Assembly (NCBI RefSeq): GCF_036246005.1
Contig: NZ_CP109171.1
Span: forward strand, 5,258,001 to 5,322,000
Length of the DNA stretch: 64,000 bases
Reading direction: 5' to 3'
From: Streptomyces sp. NBC_01723
GTDB lineage: Bacteria; Actinomycetota; Actinomycetes; Streptomycetales; Streptomycetaceae
Shown here: one piece after another, positions 1 through 8,685 of the stretch
Position numbering within the stretch: the first letter of the stretch is position 1
Layout: every line of letters starts with the position of its first letter
Notes under the pieces: model-generated
Seen by the model: only the letters and a program-made list of their open reading frames with translations
Database searches by the model: none
Told to the model about the DNA's origin: nothing
Made by a program: the position numbers and the translations under genes

Positions 1-521
1 CCGGCGGCATGCGCCAGCGCATCATGATCGCCATGGCGATGGCCCTGGAGCCCAAGCTGATCATCGCCGACGAACCGACCACCGCCCTCGACGTCACCGT
101 CCAGGCCCAGGTCATGGACCTGCTCGCGGAACTCCAGCGCGAGCTGCACATGGGCCTCATCCTCATCACCCACGACCTGGGCGTGGTCGCCGACGTCGCC
201 GACAAGATCGCCGTCATGTACGCGGGCCGCATCGTCGAGACCGCCCCGGTCCACGACATCTACAAGAACCCCGCCCACCCCTACACCCGCGGCCTGCTGG
301 AGTCGATCCCGCGCCTGGACCAGAAGGGCCAGGAGCTGTACGCCATCAAGGGCCTGCCCCCCAACCTCACCCGCATCCCGCCCGGCTGCGCCTTCCACCC
401 GCGCTGCCCGATGGCCCAGGACGTCTGCCGCACCGACGTACCGCCGCTGTACGACGTCACCGAGTCCGACGCGGAGCGGGGCAGCGCCTGCCACTTCTGG
501 AGGGAGTGCCTGCATGGCTGA
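1..521 (+). CDS. Oligopeptide/dipeptide ABC transporter ATP-binding protein, 3' part (OppD/DppD type)
   Basis: Only the C-terminal half lies in the window; the frame is open to the left edge. The first residues read GGMRQR, the end of the ABC signature motif. Then follow the Walker B segment ([14 protein letters not shown]), the H-loop ([11 protein letters not shown]) and the OppD/DppD C-terminal extension with the Cys pattern C-x5-C-x5-C that ends peptide/nickel transporter ATPases. It would hydrolyse ATP in the cytoplasm to drive peptide import. Its TGA overlaps the next ATG by 8 nt, so it is co-translated with the second ATPase. The permease and binding-protein genes should lie just upstream. 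Family sure; substrate unknown. Confidence 0.95.
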   Translation, partial: GGMRQRIMIAMAMALEPKLIIADEPTTALDVTVQAQVMDLLAELQRELHMGLILITHDLGVVADVADKIAVMYAGRIVETAPVHDIYKNPAHPYTRGLLESIPRLDQKGQELYAIKGLPPNLTRIPPGCAFHPRCPMAQDVCRTDVPPLYDVTESDAERGSACHFWRECLHG

Positions 522-1578
522 GCCGATCCTTCAGGTCACCGGGCTCGTCAAGCACTACCCGCTGACGACCGGCATCCTCTTCAAGAAGCAGGTCGGCGCG
601 GTGAAGGCGGTCGACGGCGTCGACTTCCACCTCGACCGCGGCGAGACCCTCGGCATCGTCGGCGAGTCCGGCTGCGGCAAGTCCACGGTCGCCAAGATGC
701 TGGTCAACCTGGAGAAGCCGACAGCCGGCGAGATCCGCTACAAGGGCGAGGACGTCACCCGGCTGTCCGGCAAGGCCCTCAAGGCGGTCCGCCGGAACAT
801 CCAGATGGTCTTCCAGGACCCCTACACCTCCCTCAACCCCCGCATGACGGTCGGCGACATCATCGGGGAGGCGTACGACATCCACCCGGAGGTGGCGCCG
901 AAGGGCGACCGGCGGGCCCGCGTCCAGCACCTCCTGGACGTGGTCGGCCTCAACCCGGAGTACATCAACCGCTATCCCCACCAGTTCTCCGGCGGCCAGC
1001 GCCAGCGCATCGGCATCGCGCGCGGCCTCGCCCTGCGTCCGGAGATCATCGTCGCCGACGAACCCGTCTCGGCCCTCGACGTCTCCGTCCAGGCCCAGGT
1101 GATCAACCTGATGGGCCGCCTCCAGGACGAGTTCGACCTGTCCTACATCTTCATCGCGCACGACCTGTCGATCGTCCGGCACATCTCCGACCGGGTCGGG
1201 GTGATGTACCTCGGCCGCATCGTGGAGACCGGCCGGGACGCCGAGATCTACGACCACCCGACCCACCCCTACACCCAGGCCCTGCTGTCCGCCGTACCGG
1301 TGCCCGACCCGGAGGCCCGGGAGCGCCGGGAGCGGATCATCCTGGCCGGCGACGTCCCGTCCCCGACGAACATCCCCTCCGGCTGCCGCTTCCGCACCCG
1401 CTGCTGGAAGGCGAAGGAGCGGTGCGCGCTGGAGGTACCGGCCCTCGCCGTCCCCGCGGAGTTCCGCTCGGTCTCCGGACCCGCGGCCCACGACTCGGCG
1501 TGCCACTTCGCGGAGGAGAAGCAGGTGGTGCCGCCCGAGACGGACGGCGACGCCGGGCACGGCAGCGGGCCGGGGTGA
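514..1578 (+). CDS. Oligopeptide/dipeptide ABC transporter ATP-binding protein (OppF/DppF type)
   Basis: A complete 354-residue ABC ATPase. It has Walker A (GESGCGKST, around residue 50), Q-loop ([14 protein letters not shown]), signature ([16 protein letters not shown]), Walker B ([14 protein letters not shown]), H-loop ([11 protein letters not shown]) and the oligopeptide-transporter C-terminal domain with paired cysteines. ATG at 514 lies inside the end of the upstream ATPase and follows GGAGGGAG, so the two form the usual heterodimeric ATPase pair of Opp/Dpp importers. It is the last gene of the operon. In S. coelicolor-like genomes this position lies downstream of the bldK-type peptide importers, but the sequence alone does not prove that this is bldK. 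Confidence 0.95.
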   Translation: MAEPILQVTGLVKHYPLTTGILFKKQVGAVKAVDGVDFHLDRGETLGIVGESGCGKSTVAKMLVNLEKPTAGEIRYKGEDVTRLSGKALKAVRRNIQMVFQDPYTSLNPRMTVGDIIGEAYDIHPEVAPKGDRRARVQHLLDVVGLNPEYINRYPHQFSGGQRQRIGIARGLALRPEIIVADEPVSALDVSVQAQVINLMGRLQDEFDLSYIFIAHDLSIVRHISDRVGVMYLGRIVETGRDAEIYDHPTHPYTQALLSAVPVPDPEARERRERIILAGDVPSPTNIPSGCRFRTRCWKAKERCALEVPALAVPAEFRSVSGPAAHDSACHFAEEKQVVPPETDGDAGHGSGPG

Positions 1579-1711
1579 CATGGCGCTCCCCGGCCCGCTT
1601 ACGGCACCCGCACGGCCGTACGCTGAACAGCCTCGCGCGTCCGTATATCGGAGCCGCTTCGGCGAAGTTGCCTGTGTGTTAAGGCGGTTGGCGTACGGGT
1701 GACGCAAGTCG

Positions 1712-3835
1712 TCACGACGGTGCGGGCAGCGACCGCTTGAGGAAGTCGACCTGGAGCCGCAGCAGGTTCTCGGCGACCGACTCCTGCGGGGTCATGTGCG
1801 TGACGCCGGACAGCGGCAGCACCTCGTGCGGGCGGCCGGCCGCCAGCAGGGCCGAGGACAGGCGCAGGGAGTGCGCGACCACCACGTTGTCGTCGGCGAG
1901 CCCGTGGATGACCATCATCGGGCGGTGCGGCTCGGCGGCGTCCACCAGCCCGGCGTCGTCGATCACCGAGTTGCGCCGGTAGACGTCCGGCTGCTCGCCG
2001 GGGTCGCCGAGGTACCGCTCCTGGTAGTGGGTGTCGTAGAGCCGCAGGTCGGTGACCGGCGCCCCGACCACCGCCGCGTGGAAGACGTCCGGCCGGCGCA
2101 GGGCCGCCAGCGCCGCCAGGTAGCCGCCGAAGGACCAGCCGCGCACGGCGACTCGGTTCAGGTCCAGCGGGAAGTCGGCGGCGAGTGCCTGGAGCGCGTC
2201 GACCTGGTCCTGGAGCACGACCGCGGCCACGTCGTCCTTGATGGACTTCTCCCAGGCGGGGGAGTGCCCCGGCGTGCCCCGCCCGTCGGCGACGATCACC
2301 GCGAACCCCTGGTCGGCGAACCACTGCGAGGTGAGGTGGGCGTTGTGCGCCGCGACCACCCGCTGGCCGTGCGGGCCACCGTACGGGTCCAGGAGCACCG
2401 GGAGGAGGGTGTCACCGTGGTAGTCCGTTGGCATAAGCACGGCGCACGGGACAGCGCGTGCGCCCCCTCGGGTGAGTGTCACGCGCGGGGACAAACCGGG
2501 GTCTTCGGCATACGAGGCGACGGTGGCCGCCGTCTTGCCGTCCCGCAGAACCCGCGCCCGGGCGCCCGGGTGGCCGAGCGTCGCGGAGACCAGAACGGAC
2601 ACGTCCCCGGAGCGCACCGCGGTGTGCACGCCGGGCTCCTGCGAGACGCGCTCCACGCCGAGTTCGTTCACCCGGTAGACGTGCACCTCGCCCGTCTCCG
2701 GGTCGGCCGCCTCCGCGCCCGCCGACGCCGAGACCAGCACGTCGTCGTCCCCGACGTCCAGCACCGCCCGCAGGTGCAACTGGCCCCCGGTCAGCAGCCG
2801 TTCACCGACCGCCAGCACCCGCGCACCCCCCTCGTCGGCGATCCGCACCAACTGCCCGGACGGGCTCCAGCAGGGCACGCCGGGGAAGAGTTCCAGCCAA
2901 ATTGGATCTTCGTCGGCGTGCACCATCCGGGTCGTCCCGGACACCGTGTCCACGGCCAGGAACAACTGGCTGCGCTGGTCGCGCGCCTGTACGAGAAGGA
3001 GTGGCGCACCAGACGCTGACCAGTGCACTCGCGCCAGATACGGGTACCGTGCCCGGTCCCACAGAACCTCCGTGCGCCCCCCGTCGACGCCGAGGACGAA
3101 CAGCCGTACGTCCGCGTTGGCGGTGCCGGCCGCCGGGTACGGCACGTGTTGTGGATCACGCTCGGGGCGGGCCGGGTCGGAGATCCACCAGCGCTGCACG
3201 GGCGTGTCGTCCACCCGTGCCACCAGCAGCCGGTCCGAGTCGGGGCTCCACCAGAAGCCCCGGCTGCGGCCCATCTCCTCGGCGGCGATGAACTCGGCGA
3301 GCCCGTACGTGACGCCCTCGCCGTCCGCCTCGGCCAGGGCCCTGTCCCCGTCCCCCTCGGCGCCCACGACCCGCAGGCCGCCCTGCGCGACATAGGCGAT
3401 GTGCCGGCCGTCGGGGGAGGGGCGGGGGTCGATCACCGGCCCGGGCGTGGACAGTTCGCGGGCGGTGCCGGCCCGCAGTTCGGCCGCGAAGAGCCGCCCG
3501 GAGAGGGCGAAGGAGGCCAGCTCGACCGCCGAGTCGGTGGCGTATCCGACGATGCCCGCACCTCCCTCACGGCTGCGCTCGCGCCGTGCCCGTTCCTCGG
3601 GCGACAGGGCCTCCTCGGCGCCGCCGAGGAGGGCTCGCGGGTCGGCGGCGACGCGCTCCGTGCCCCCGTCGATGTCGAGAACCCAGAGGGAGTTGGCCCG
3701 GTCCGTGCCGGAGCCGGAGCGCAGGAAGGCGACCCGTGAACCGTCGGGCGCCACGGTGAACGAACGCGGCGCGCCGAGCGTGAACCGCTGGGTGCGGGCG
3801 TGCCGTTTGGGGAAGGAGTCGGACTCGGTCGTCAT
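1712..3835 (-). CDS. S9 family peptidase (dipeptidyl peptidase IV / prolyl oligopeptidase-like)
   Basis: 707 residues from the ATG at 3835. The open frame reaches 3976, but those extra residues are low quality and the ATG follows TCGAGGC. The N-terminal about 450 residues form the WD-like beta-propeller of the DPP IV family. The C-terminal alpha/beta-hydrolase domain carries the nucleophile in GWSFGGY, the Asp in GLADDNVVV and the His in SGVTHMT. No signal peptide is evident, so it is probably cytoplasmic. It likely removes dipeptides or Pro-containing peptides, which would suit its place next to a peptide importer on the opposite strand. Exact specificity is not readable. Confidence 0.92.
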   Translation of the reverse strand: MTTESDSFPKRHARTQRFTLGAPRSFTVAPDGSRVAFLRSGSGTDRANSLWVLDIDGGTERVAADPRALLGGAEEALSPEERARRERSREGGAGIVGYATDSAVELASFALSGRLFAAELRAGTARELSTPGPVIDPRPSPDGRHIAYVAQGGLRVVGAEGDGDRALAEADGEGVTYGLAEFIAAEEMGRSRGFWWSPDSDRLLVARVDDTPVQRWWISDPARPERDPQHVPYPAAGTANADVRLFVLGVDGGRTEVLWDRARYPYLARVHWSASGAPLLLVQARDQRSQLFLAVDTVSGTTRMVHADEDPIWLELFPGVPCWSPSGQLVRIADEGGARVLAVGERLLTGGQLHLRAVLDVGDDDVLVSASAGAEAADPETGEVHVYRVNELGVERVSQEPGVHTAVRSGDVSVLVSATLGHPGARARVLRDGKTAATVASYAEDPGLSPRVTLTRGGARAVPCAVLMPTDYHGDTLLPVLLDPYGGPHGQRVVAAHNAHLTSQWFADQGFAVIVADGRGTPGHSPAWEKSIKDDVAAVVLQDQVDALQALAADFPLDLNRVAVRGWSFGGYLAALAALRRPDVFHAAVVGAPVTDLRLYDTHYQERYLGDPGEQPDVYRRNSVIDDAGLVDAAEPHRPMMVIHGLADDNVVVAHSLRLSSALLAAGRPHEVLPLSGVTHMTPQESVAENLLRLQVDFLKRSLPAPS

Positions 3836-4031
3836 GCCTCGACCATATTGGCCATGCGCCCCCTTGTGCGGCCGTGCGCCGAGAGATGCGCGCGCACGGA
3901 TAGTTATGATCACTAGCGCATAGTGGGTATCAACCAGGTGCCCGCAGCGTGGATTTATCTGCGTGCACTGTCCCAAGCTCCGACTGCGACCGACCCCCCC
4001 ATGTCCCTGGGCCTATTGGAGGTGAGCCGCC

Positions 4032-4226
4032 GTGGCACTCTCGATTTCGGCGGTTGTGCTGCTGGCGATCATCGTCTTCCTGCTGGTCAAGAAGTCCGGT
4101 CTGAAGGCGGGGCACGCGGTGGTGTGCATGCTGCTCGGCTTCTACCTGGCTTCCTCGACCGTCGCGCCCACGATCAGTGAGCTGACGACGAACATCGCGG
4201 GGATGATCGGGAGCATCAACTTCTGA
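4032..4226 (+). CDS. Small membrane protein, 64 aa
   Basis: GTG start preceded by a strong GGAGGTGAG site. Two hydrophobic stretches (residues about 3-19 and 28-45) flank a short KKSGLKAGH loop, so it is probably a two-pass or hairpin membrane protein. Such proteins are conserved in Streptomyces, but I know of no assigned function. Its 3' end overlaps the convergent DUF397 gene by 11 nt, so transcripts from both strands meet inside the coding ends. Confidence 0.8.
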   Translation: MALSISAVVLLAIIVFLLVKKSGLKAGHAVVCMLLGFYLASSTVAPTISELTTNIAGMIGSINF

Positions 4227-4410
4227 CGGCGGCCACGAAGTCGGCCCAGGCCCCCGGAGTCAGCGCGAGCCGGGGGCCGGCGTCCGGGCGGTTCTTGGAG
4301 TCGCGGACGTGGACGGCGCGGGGTTCGAGGGCGACCTCCACGCAGGAGTCGCCTTCGCTGCCGCTGCTGTAGCTGCTCTTGAACCATGCCAGGCTGGTGT
4401 CGCGGTTCAT
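4216..4410 (-). CDS. DUF397 domain protein, 64 aa
   Basis: A classic DUF397 sequence: WFKSSYSSGSEGDSCVEVA, then VHVRDSKN and a C-terminal WADFVAAVR. The open frame runs far upstream, but the family N-terminus begins at the ATG at 4410. That ATG overlaps the stop of the upstream XRE regulator (ATGA), giving tight coupling. In Streptomyces, DUF397 proteins pair with XRE/DUF5753 regulators (WhiJ-like systems) and act as small partners or antagonists. That role is inferred from the pairing. Confidence 0.93.
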   Translation of the reverse strand: MNRDTSLAWFKSSYSSGSEGDSCVEVALEPRAVHVRDSKNRPDAGPRLALTPGAWADFVAAVRS

Positions 4411-5270
4411 GTCTCCCCCAGCAGTTGTTCGATGAAGGCTGTCGACTGACGCGGTGAGAGGGCCTGAGCCCGGATGATCCCGTACCGCAGTTCCAGGATA
4501 CGGAGTTGCCTGGGGGCCGACACGGGCCGTCCACCGGCGACGGCAGGCGAGCGCCCGACCGCCGACCCGTCCGCGAACTTCAGTACCTCGATGCCGCCGT
4601 CCACCCCCGCGTGTTCCTCGCGGTCCATCGGCATCATCTGAAGCTCGATGCTGGGCAAGCCGCTGACTTCCAGCAGATGCGCGAGCTGATCGCGCAGGGT
4701 CTGCCTCCCGCCCAGTGGGCGCCTGAGCGTCCACTCCTCCAGGATGAAACCGAGTTCGGGTGCGGGCTCCCGATCGAAGATCGCCTTGCGTGCGACGCGC
4801 GCCGCGATGAAGCGCTCGATCTCGTCGGCTGCGTAGGTGGGACGCCGCATCGACAGAAGGGCTCGCGAGTACTCGGGGGTCTGCAAGAGGCCGTGGATGT
4901 GCAACGGGTCGTACAGCTGAAGCTCCACCGCCCGCGCCTCCATCTGCGCGAGATCCCGCACCTTCTTCGGATACCGGACCCTCCGCACGTCCTCCTTCAT
5001 CGCGGAGATGAGCCCGCCCGCGTCCAGCACGCGGTCCGCCGTGTCCAGGTAGTCGAGCCGGGGGATCCGCTTCCCGCCCTCGACCTTGTAGACCAGGTCC
5101 TCCCCGTACCCGACCGCCACCGCGAAGTCGGCGGCCCGCATGCCCGCCGCCTCGCGCCGCAGCTTCAACTGCCGCCCCACCGTCGCGATCACGGCGAGCG
5201 CCCAGTCGTCGTTGGGGTCCACCTCCCACCCCGGCTCGTCCACCTGCTCCGTCTCGACGTCCACCGACAT
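4407..5270 (-). CDS. XRE-family transcriptional regulator with DUF5753 (WhiJ-like)
   Basis: 287 residues from the ATG at 5270, which follows GGAGGGG. An ATG 12 codons earlier lacks a site. The N-terminal helix-turn-helix lies at about residues 30-90 (GRQLKLRREAAGMRAADFAVAVGYGEDLVYKVEGG). The remainder is the DUF5753 ligand-like domain with YDPLHIHGLLQTPEYSRALL and a terminal FIEQLLGE. It forms a two-gene unit with the DUF397 gene. Such pairs are multiplied in Streptomyces and linked to control of development and antibiotic production. The target is probably its own upstream region, 5271-5647. Confidence 0.93.
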   Translation of the reverse strand: MSVDVETEQVDEPGWEVDPNDDWALAVIATVGRQLKLRREAAGMRAADFAVAVGYGEDLVYKVEGGKRIPRLDYLDTADRVLDAGGLISAMKEDVRRVRYPKKVRDLAQMEARAVELQLYDPLHIHGLLQTPEYSRALLSMRRPTYAADEIERFIAARVARKAIFDREPAPELGFILEEWTLRRPLGGRQTLRDQLAHLLEVSGLPSIELQMMPMDREEHAGVDGGIEVLKFADGSAVGRSPAVAGGRPVSAPRQLRILELRYGIIRAQALSPRQSTAFIEQLLGET

Positions 5271-5647
5271 GTCGCGCCCCTCCGTACTCCCGTGCCGTAC
5301 CGCCACGCCTTACCCGGAGCAACGCACGGACAGCCCGGACGGCACTGGACAAGCCCTGGACAGTCCCGGACGCGCTTTCCTCAGGCACCGGAACCCGCGT
5401 CCTCGTGCTCCGGTGCCGCAAACGGCCAAAGACCAAGAAGGAAGAGGGAAAGAACCCGACCAAGCCCCACCCTCTCCGCCCGTGGCCAAAGCTCACTCGG
5501 GCGGGTGAACATCCCGGGCTCGGCTGGATTTCGTGGCGGCCGAGGCTCCACGCTCGGCGCAGGACAACAGCAGACATGCGACGGCCCCCGCCGGGACGGC
5601 AATCCCAATGCGAGGGCCTGACCACCGAGGAAGAGAGAACCTTCCCG
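5271..5647. other. Divergent intergenic region, 377 bp
   Basis: Lies between the minus-strand XRE regulator and the plus-strand winged-helix gene, so it must hold both promoters. I see no convincing ORF. It contains a purine-rich stretch (around 5430-5455) and a good ribosome site (GAGGAAGAGAG) just before 5648. No clear perfect palindrome longer than 8 bp was found by eye. Confidence 0.5.
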
Positions 5648-6541
5648 ATGGGTACCCAGAACCCTAGCGCGCCCCCGCACGCCCAGGCCCGCCCTGCGGG
5701 CAACAAGCACCCGAACCGGCGGCGTTCGAACACCGGCGGGCTCGTGCACGACAACACCCGCCACACCACCCGCTTCACGGTGGTCGGCAACCACCTGGCC
5801 CAGCACGCCGAGCTGTCGCTGCTCGCGATCGGGCTCGGCCTCCACCTCCAGTCGCTGCCCAAGGGCGCCCAGGCCGACATCAAGACCCTCGTCGCCCGCT
5901 TCCCCGAGGGAGCCACCCGCATCTCCGCCGCCCTGCGCGAACTGGAAGCCCACGGCTACCTGCGACGGGAACGCGTACGGGCCCCCGACGGCCGCATCGT
6001 CACCCGCACGGTCTCCTGCAACCAGCCCGCGGCGACCCGCCGGAAGTGCGAGTCGCGAGAGCAGCCGCAGAAGGCCGGGCAACAGAAGTCCGAGCAGCCG
6101 GGCACACGAGAGAAGCGCCCGCCCCGCAAGCCGCTCCCCGCCGTCCCGCGCCCCGGGTTCCCCGCCCAGACGCTGCTCCAGGCGGCCACCGACCTTCTCG
6201 CGGACCTCCGTCGCCACGACTCCCGCCTGCTCCTCTCCGCCTGCGACACGGCCCACCTGGCCCCCGGAGTCGCCGCCTGGCTGGAGCGCGACGTCTCCCC
6301 GGCGGCCGTACGCCACGCCCTGACCGCCGATCTGCCCGCCGAGGGGCCGCGCCGCCCCGCCGCCCTCCTCGCCCACCGGCTCACGGCACAGCTGCCACCC
6401 CCGCCCCCGTTCCGCGCGCCCGCCGCGCCACCGTCCGTACGGCACCCCCTCCAGACCTGCGACGACTGCGACCGCGCCTTCCGCGCCCCGGAACCCGGCC
6501 GCTGCCGCGACTGCCGAACCGGACACCCGCGGGCCGCCTAG
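5648..6541 (+). CDS. Winged-helix DNA-binding protein with C-terminal Cys4 knuckle
   Basis: 297 residues from the ATG at 5648, after GAGGAAGAGAG. Residues about 30-125 look like a winged helix (LSLLAIGLGLHLQSL, then RISAALRELEAHGYLRRER), as in replication-initiator-like and MarR-like Streptomyces helix-turn-helix proteins. The middle is Arg/Pro/Ala rich. The C-terminus has two CxxC pairs (CDDCDRAF and CRDC), probably a small zinc knuckle. I know of no functional assignment. It belongs to the regulatory patch 4032-7205 and ends 49 nt before the Uma2 gene. Confidence 0.75.
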   Translation: MGTQNPSAPPHAQARPAGNKHPNRRRSNTGGLVHDNTRHTTRFTVVGNHLAQHAELSLLAIGLGLHLQSLPKGAQADIKTLVARFPEGATRISAALRELEAHGYLRRERVRAPDGRIVTRTVSCNQPAATRRKCESREQPQKAGQQKSEQPGTREKRPPRKPLPAVPRPGFPAQTLLQAATDLLADLRRHDSRLLLSACDTAHLAPGVAAWLERDVSPAAVRHALTADLPAEGPRRPAALLAHRLTAQLPPPPPFRAPAAPPSVRHPLQTCDDCDRAFRAPEPGRCRDCRTGHPRAA

Positions 6542-6590
6542 CATGAACGGGACGATCCTTGCCCCTGGGCACAGACGAGGAGCGAGCCCC

Positions 6591-7205
6591 ATGACCACCG
6601 CACAGGACCACGCACGCCAGGGCGCCTCCCACATCTACCGGGCCATGCGGGACGTCGTTCAGTCGATGGACGACGCCGACACCGTCCCGGGCAGGTTCGA
6701 GATCACCAGGAAAGGGATCGTCCACGACATGATGGCGCCCATCGGTCCGCACGAGCTGACCACCCTGCATCTGCGCAAGCGCCTTGAGAAGGTGATGCCG
6801 GAGGAGATCGTCGCCCACACGGGGGAGCCCGACGTCGAGGACGCGCACGAGGGCGTCATGCGCCGCCCCGACGTGATGGTGATCGACCTGGTGGACATGG
6901 ATGTGCCGGGCTCCTTCGACCCGCGCACGCTGCACGCGGCCATCGAGGTCGTCTCGCGTTCCAACCCGGACAACGACTGGGTGGGCAAGGTCGGCGACTA
7001 CCCTCTGATCGGGGTGCCGGTCTACGCGGTCTTCGACCCCCGCACCGGAACCGGCGCCGTCTTCACCGACATCCACGCCACCCCGGACGGCCCTCGCTAC
7101 GCCACCCGCAAGGACTTCGTCTACGGCGAGGAGGTCACCGTAGCCGAGTGGACGATCTCCACGGACGGTCTCCCGCGTTACAAGGACGAGGACGCGTCCT
7201 CATAG
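6591..7205 (+). CDS. Uma2 family protein (DUF820, restriction endonuclease-like fold)
   Basis: 204 residues from the ATG at 6591, with GAGGAG eight nt upstream. An ATG at 6543 has no site. It shows the family pattern of PD-(D/E)XK proteins: [10 protein letters not shown], then [13 protein letters not shown] followed by [18 protein letters not shown], where E and K are candidate metal or catalytic residues. Uma2 proteins are abundant in actinomycetes and cyanobacteria. Nuclease activity is predicted from fold and rarely shown. Confidence 0.88.
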   Translation: MTTAQDHARQGASHIYRAMRDVVQSMDDADTVPGRFEITRKGIVHDMMAPIGPHELTTLHLRKRLEKVMPEEIVAHTGEPDVEDAHEGVMRRPDVMVIDLVDMDVPGSFDPRTLHAAIEVVSRSNPDNDWVGKVGDYPLIGVPVYAVFDPRTGTGAVFTDIHATPDGPRYATRKDFVYGEEVTVAEWTISTDGLPRYKDEDASS

Positions 7206-7215
7206 GGTGGAGCCC

Positions 7216-8109
7216 ATGACGGACCTCCCCGCCCGGCGTCTGCTGCTGGTGCACGCGCACCCGGACGACGAGTCGATCAACAACGGCGTCACCATGGCCA
7301 GGTACGCCGCCGAAGGCGCCCACGTGACGCTGGTGACCTGCACCCTCGGTGAGCGGGGGGAGGTCATCCCGCCCGGGCTGGCGCACCTGTCCGGTGCCGC
7401 CCTGGGCGGACACCGCAGGGGTGAGCTGGCGGACGCGATGCGCGCCCTCGGCGTCGAGGACTTCCGGCTGCTCGGCGGGCCGGGCCGGTTCGCGGACTCC
7501 GGGATGATGGGCCTGCCCGACAACGACGACCCCGGCTGCCTGTGGCAGGCGGACCTCGACGAGGCCGCCGCGCTCCTCGTCGAGGTGATCCGCGAGGTAC
7601 GTCCCCAGGTGCTCGTCACCTACGACCCCGACGGCGGCTACGGCCACCCCGACCACATCCAGGCCCACCGCATCGCCATGCGGGCGGTGGAGCTGGCGGC
7701 CGAGGCGGGCTGCCCGGTGGAGAAGGTGTACTGGAACCGCGTCCCGCGCTCCCGCGTCGAGGACGACTTCGCACGCCTCCGTGCCGACCTGCCGGGCACG
7801 CCGTTCGACAGGGCGGCCGGCGTCGAGGACGTACCGGGCGTCGTCGACGACGGGAAGATCACCACCGAGATCCGCGGCGAGGGCACCGCGTACGCCGCCG
7901 CCAAGGCCGCGGCGATGCGCGCCCACGCCACGCAGATCACGGTCGCCGAACCGTACTTCGTCCTCTCCAACGACCTGGCCCAGCCGGTCCTCACCACCGA
8001 GTACTACGAACTCGTGCGGGGCGAGCGGGCCGGTGAGGGGCGGGAGAGCGACCTCTTCGCCGGGATCGGGACCGGAACCGGGACCCACGAGACACAGGAG
8101 GCGTCGTGA
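7216..8109 (+). CDS. mshB: Mycothiol biosynthesis deacetylase MshB
   Basis: 297 residues. I chose ATG 7216 (MTDLPARR) over the in-frame GTG at 7207 because GGTGGAG lies between them. PIG-L/LmbE fold zinc enzyme: AHPDDES holds the first His-Asp zinc ligands and [11 protein letters not shown] the later His ligand and base. The length fits N-acetyl-1-D-myo-inosityl-2-amino-2-deoxy-glucopyranoside deacetylase, the second step of mycothiol synthesis in the cytosol, rather than Mca, which lies elsewhere in actinomycetes. It overlaps the next gene by GTGA. Confidence 0.88.
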   Translation: MTDLPARRLLLVHAHPDDESINNGVTMARYAAEGAHVTLVTCTLGERGEVIPPGLAHLSGAALGGHRRGELADAMRALGVEDFRLLGGPGRFADSGMMGLPDNDDPGCLWQADLDEAAALLVEVIREVRPQVLVTYDPDGGYGHPDHIQAHRIAMRAVELAAEAGCPVEKVYWNRVPRSRVEDDFARLRADLPGTPFDRAAGVEDVPGVVDDGKITTEIRGEGTAYAAAKAAAMRAHATQITVAEPYFVLSNDLAQPVLTTEYYELVRGERAGEGRESDLFAGIGTGTGTHETQEAS

Positions 8110-8528
8110 GCGGACGCACCCCGCCGGCCACCTCCGCGCCGGCCCAGCCCCTGCGCCCGCCCTCGCTCGGCCGCGCCGCCCTCTATGTGGGGCTCTTCGT
8201 ACTCGGCGCCGTGATCGGCGTCGCCGGGGCGCTGCTCCAGCCGGCCTGGTTCCCCGGGGGGCTGCTGCTGGCCCTGGCCGCCGAGGCCGGGCTGTGTCTC
8301 GGGGCGGGCCGTGCCGTGGGACGCCGGGGCAGCGCCGTCGCGCCGGCCGCCGGCTGGGCGCTCGCCGTGGTGCTGCTCACCACCAGCCGCCCCGAGGGCG
8401 ACTTCGTGTTCGCCGCGGGGATCGGCTCCTATCTCTTCCTGCTCGGTGGGATCGCGGTTGCTGTGATGTGCGCCACCCTCGCGCCGGTGAGGCAACCGGA
8501 CGGCGACGCCGCCCGACTTCGCAAGTGA
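8106..8528 (+). CDS. DUF6113-like integral membrane protein, 140 aa
   Basis: GTG start overlapping the mshB stop by 4 nt. After a short Pro-rich N-terminus there are four hydrophobic helices (about residues 22-44, 47-67, 76-93 and 100-123). No catalytic motif. The tight coupling with mshB is typical of Streptomyces; whether it relates to mycothiol is unknown. Confidence 0.78.
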   Translation: MSGRTPPATSAPAQPLRPPSLGRAALYVGLFVLGAVIGVAGALLQPAWFPGGLLLALAAEAGLCLGAGRAVGRRGSAVAPAAGWALAVVLLTTSRPEGDFVFAAGIGSYLFLLGGIAVAVMCATLAPVRQPDGDAARLRK

Positions 8529-8685
8529 CGTACTACTTCGCCATAGCGTGCTCGTGCGAGTCCCGTGTGGGTTTCCCCGGCGGTCACGGGATACGCGTGA
8601 GAAGTGGCCAGTATGGTGGTGCGCGCCGCCGAGCCGCCCGCTCCGAAGGGGTGACGGGCGGCGGAGCCAACCGGGAGAACCTGCT

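Noticed and set aside
457..1707. 416-codon minus-strand frame over the OppF gene
   Set aside because: Arg/Asp/Val-rich shadow of an ABC ATPase with all motifs on the plus strand.
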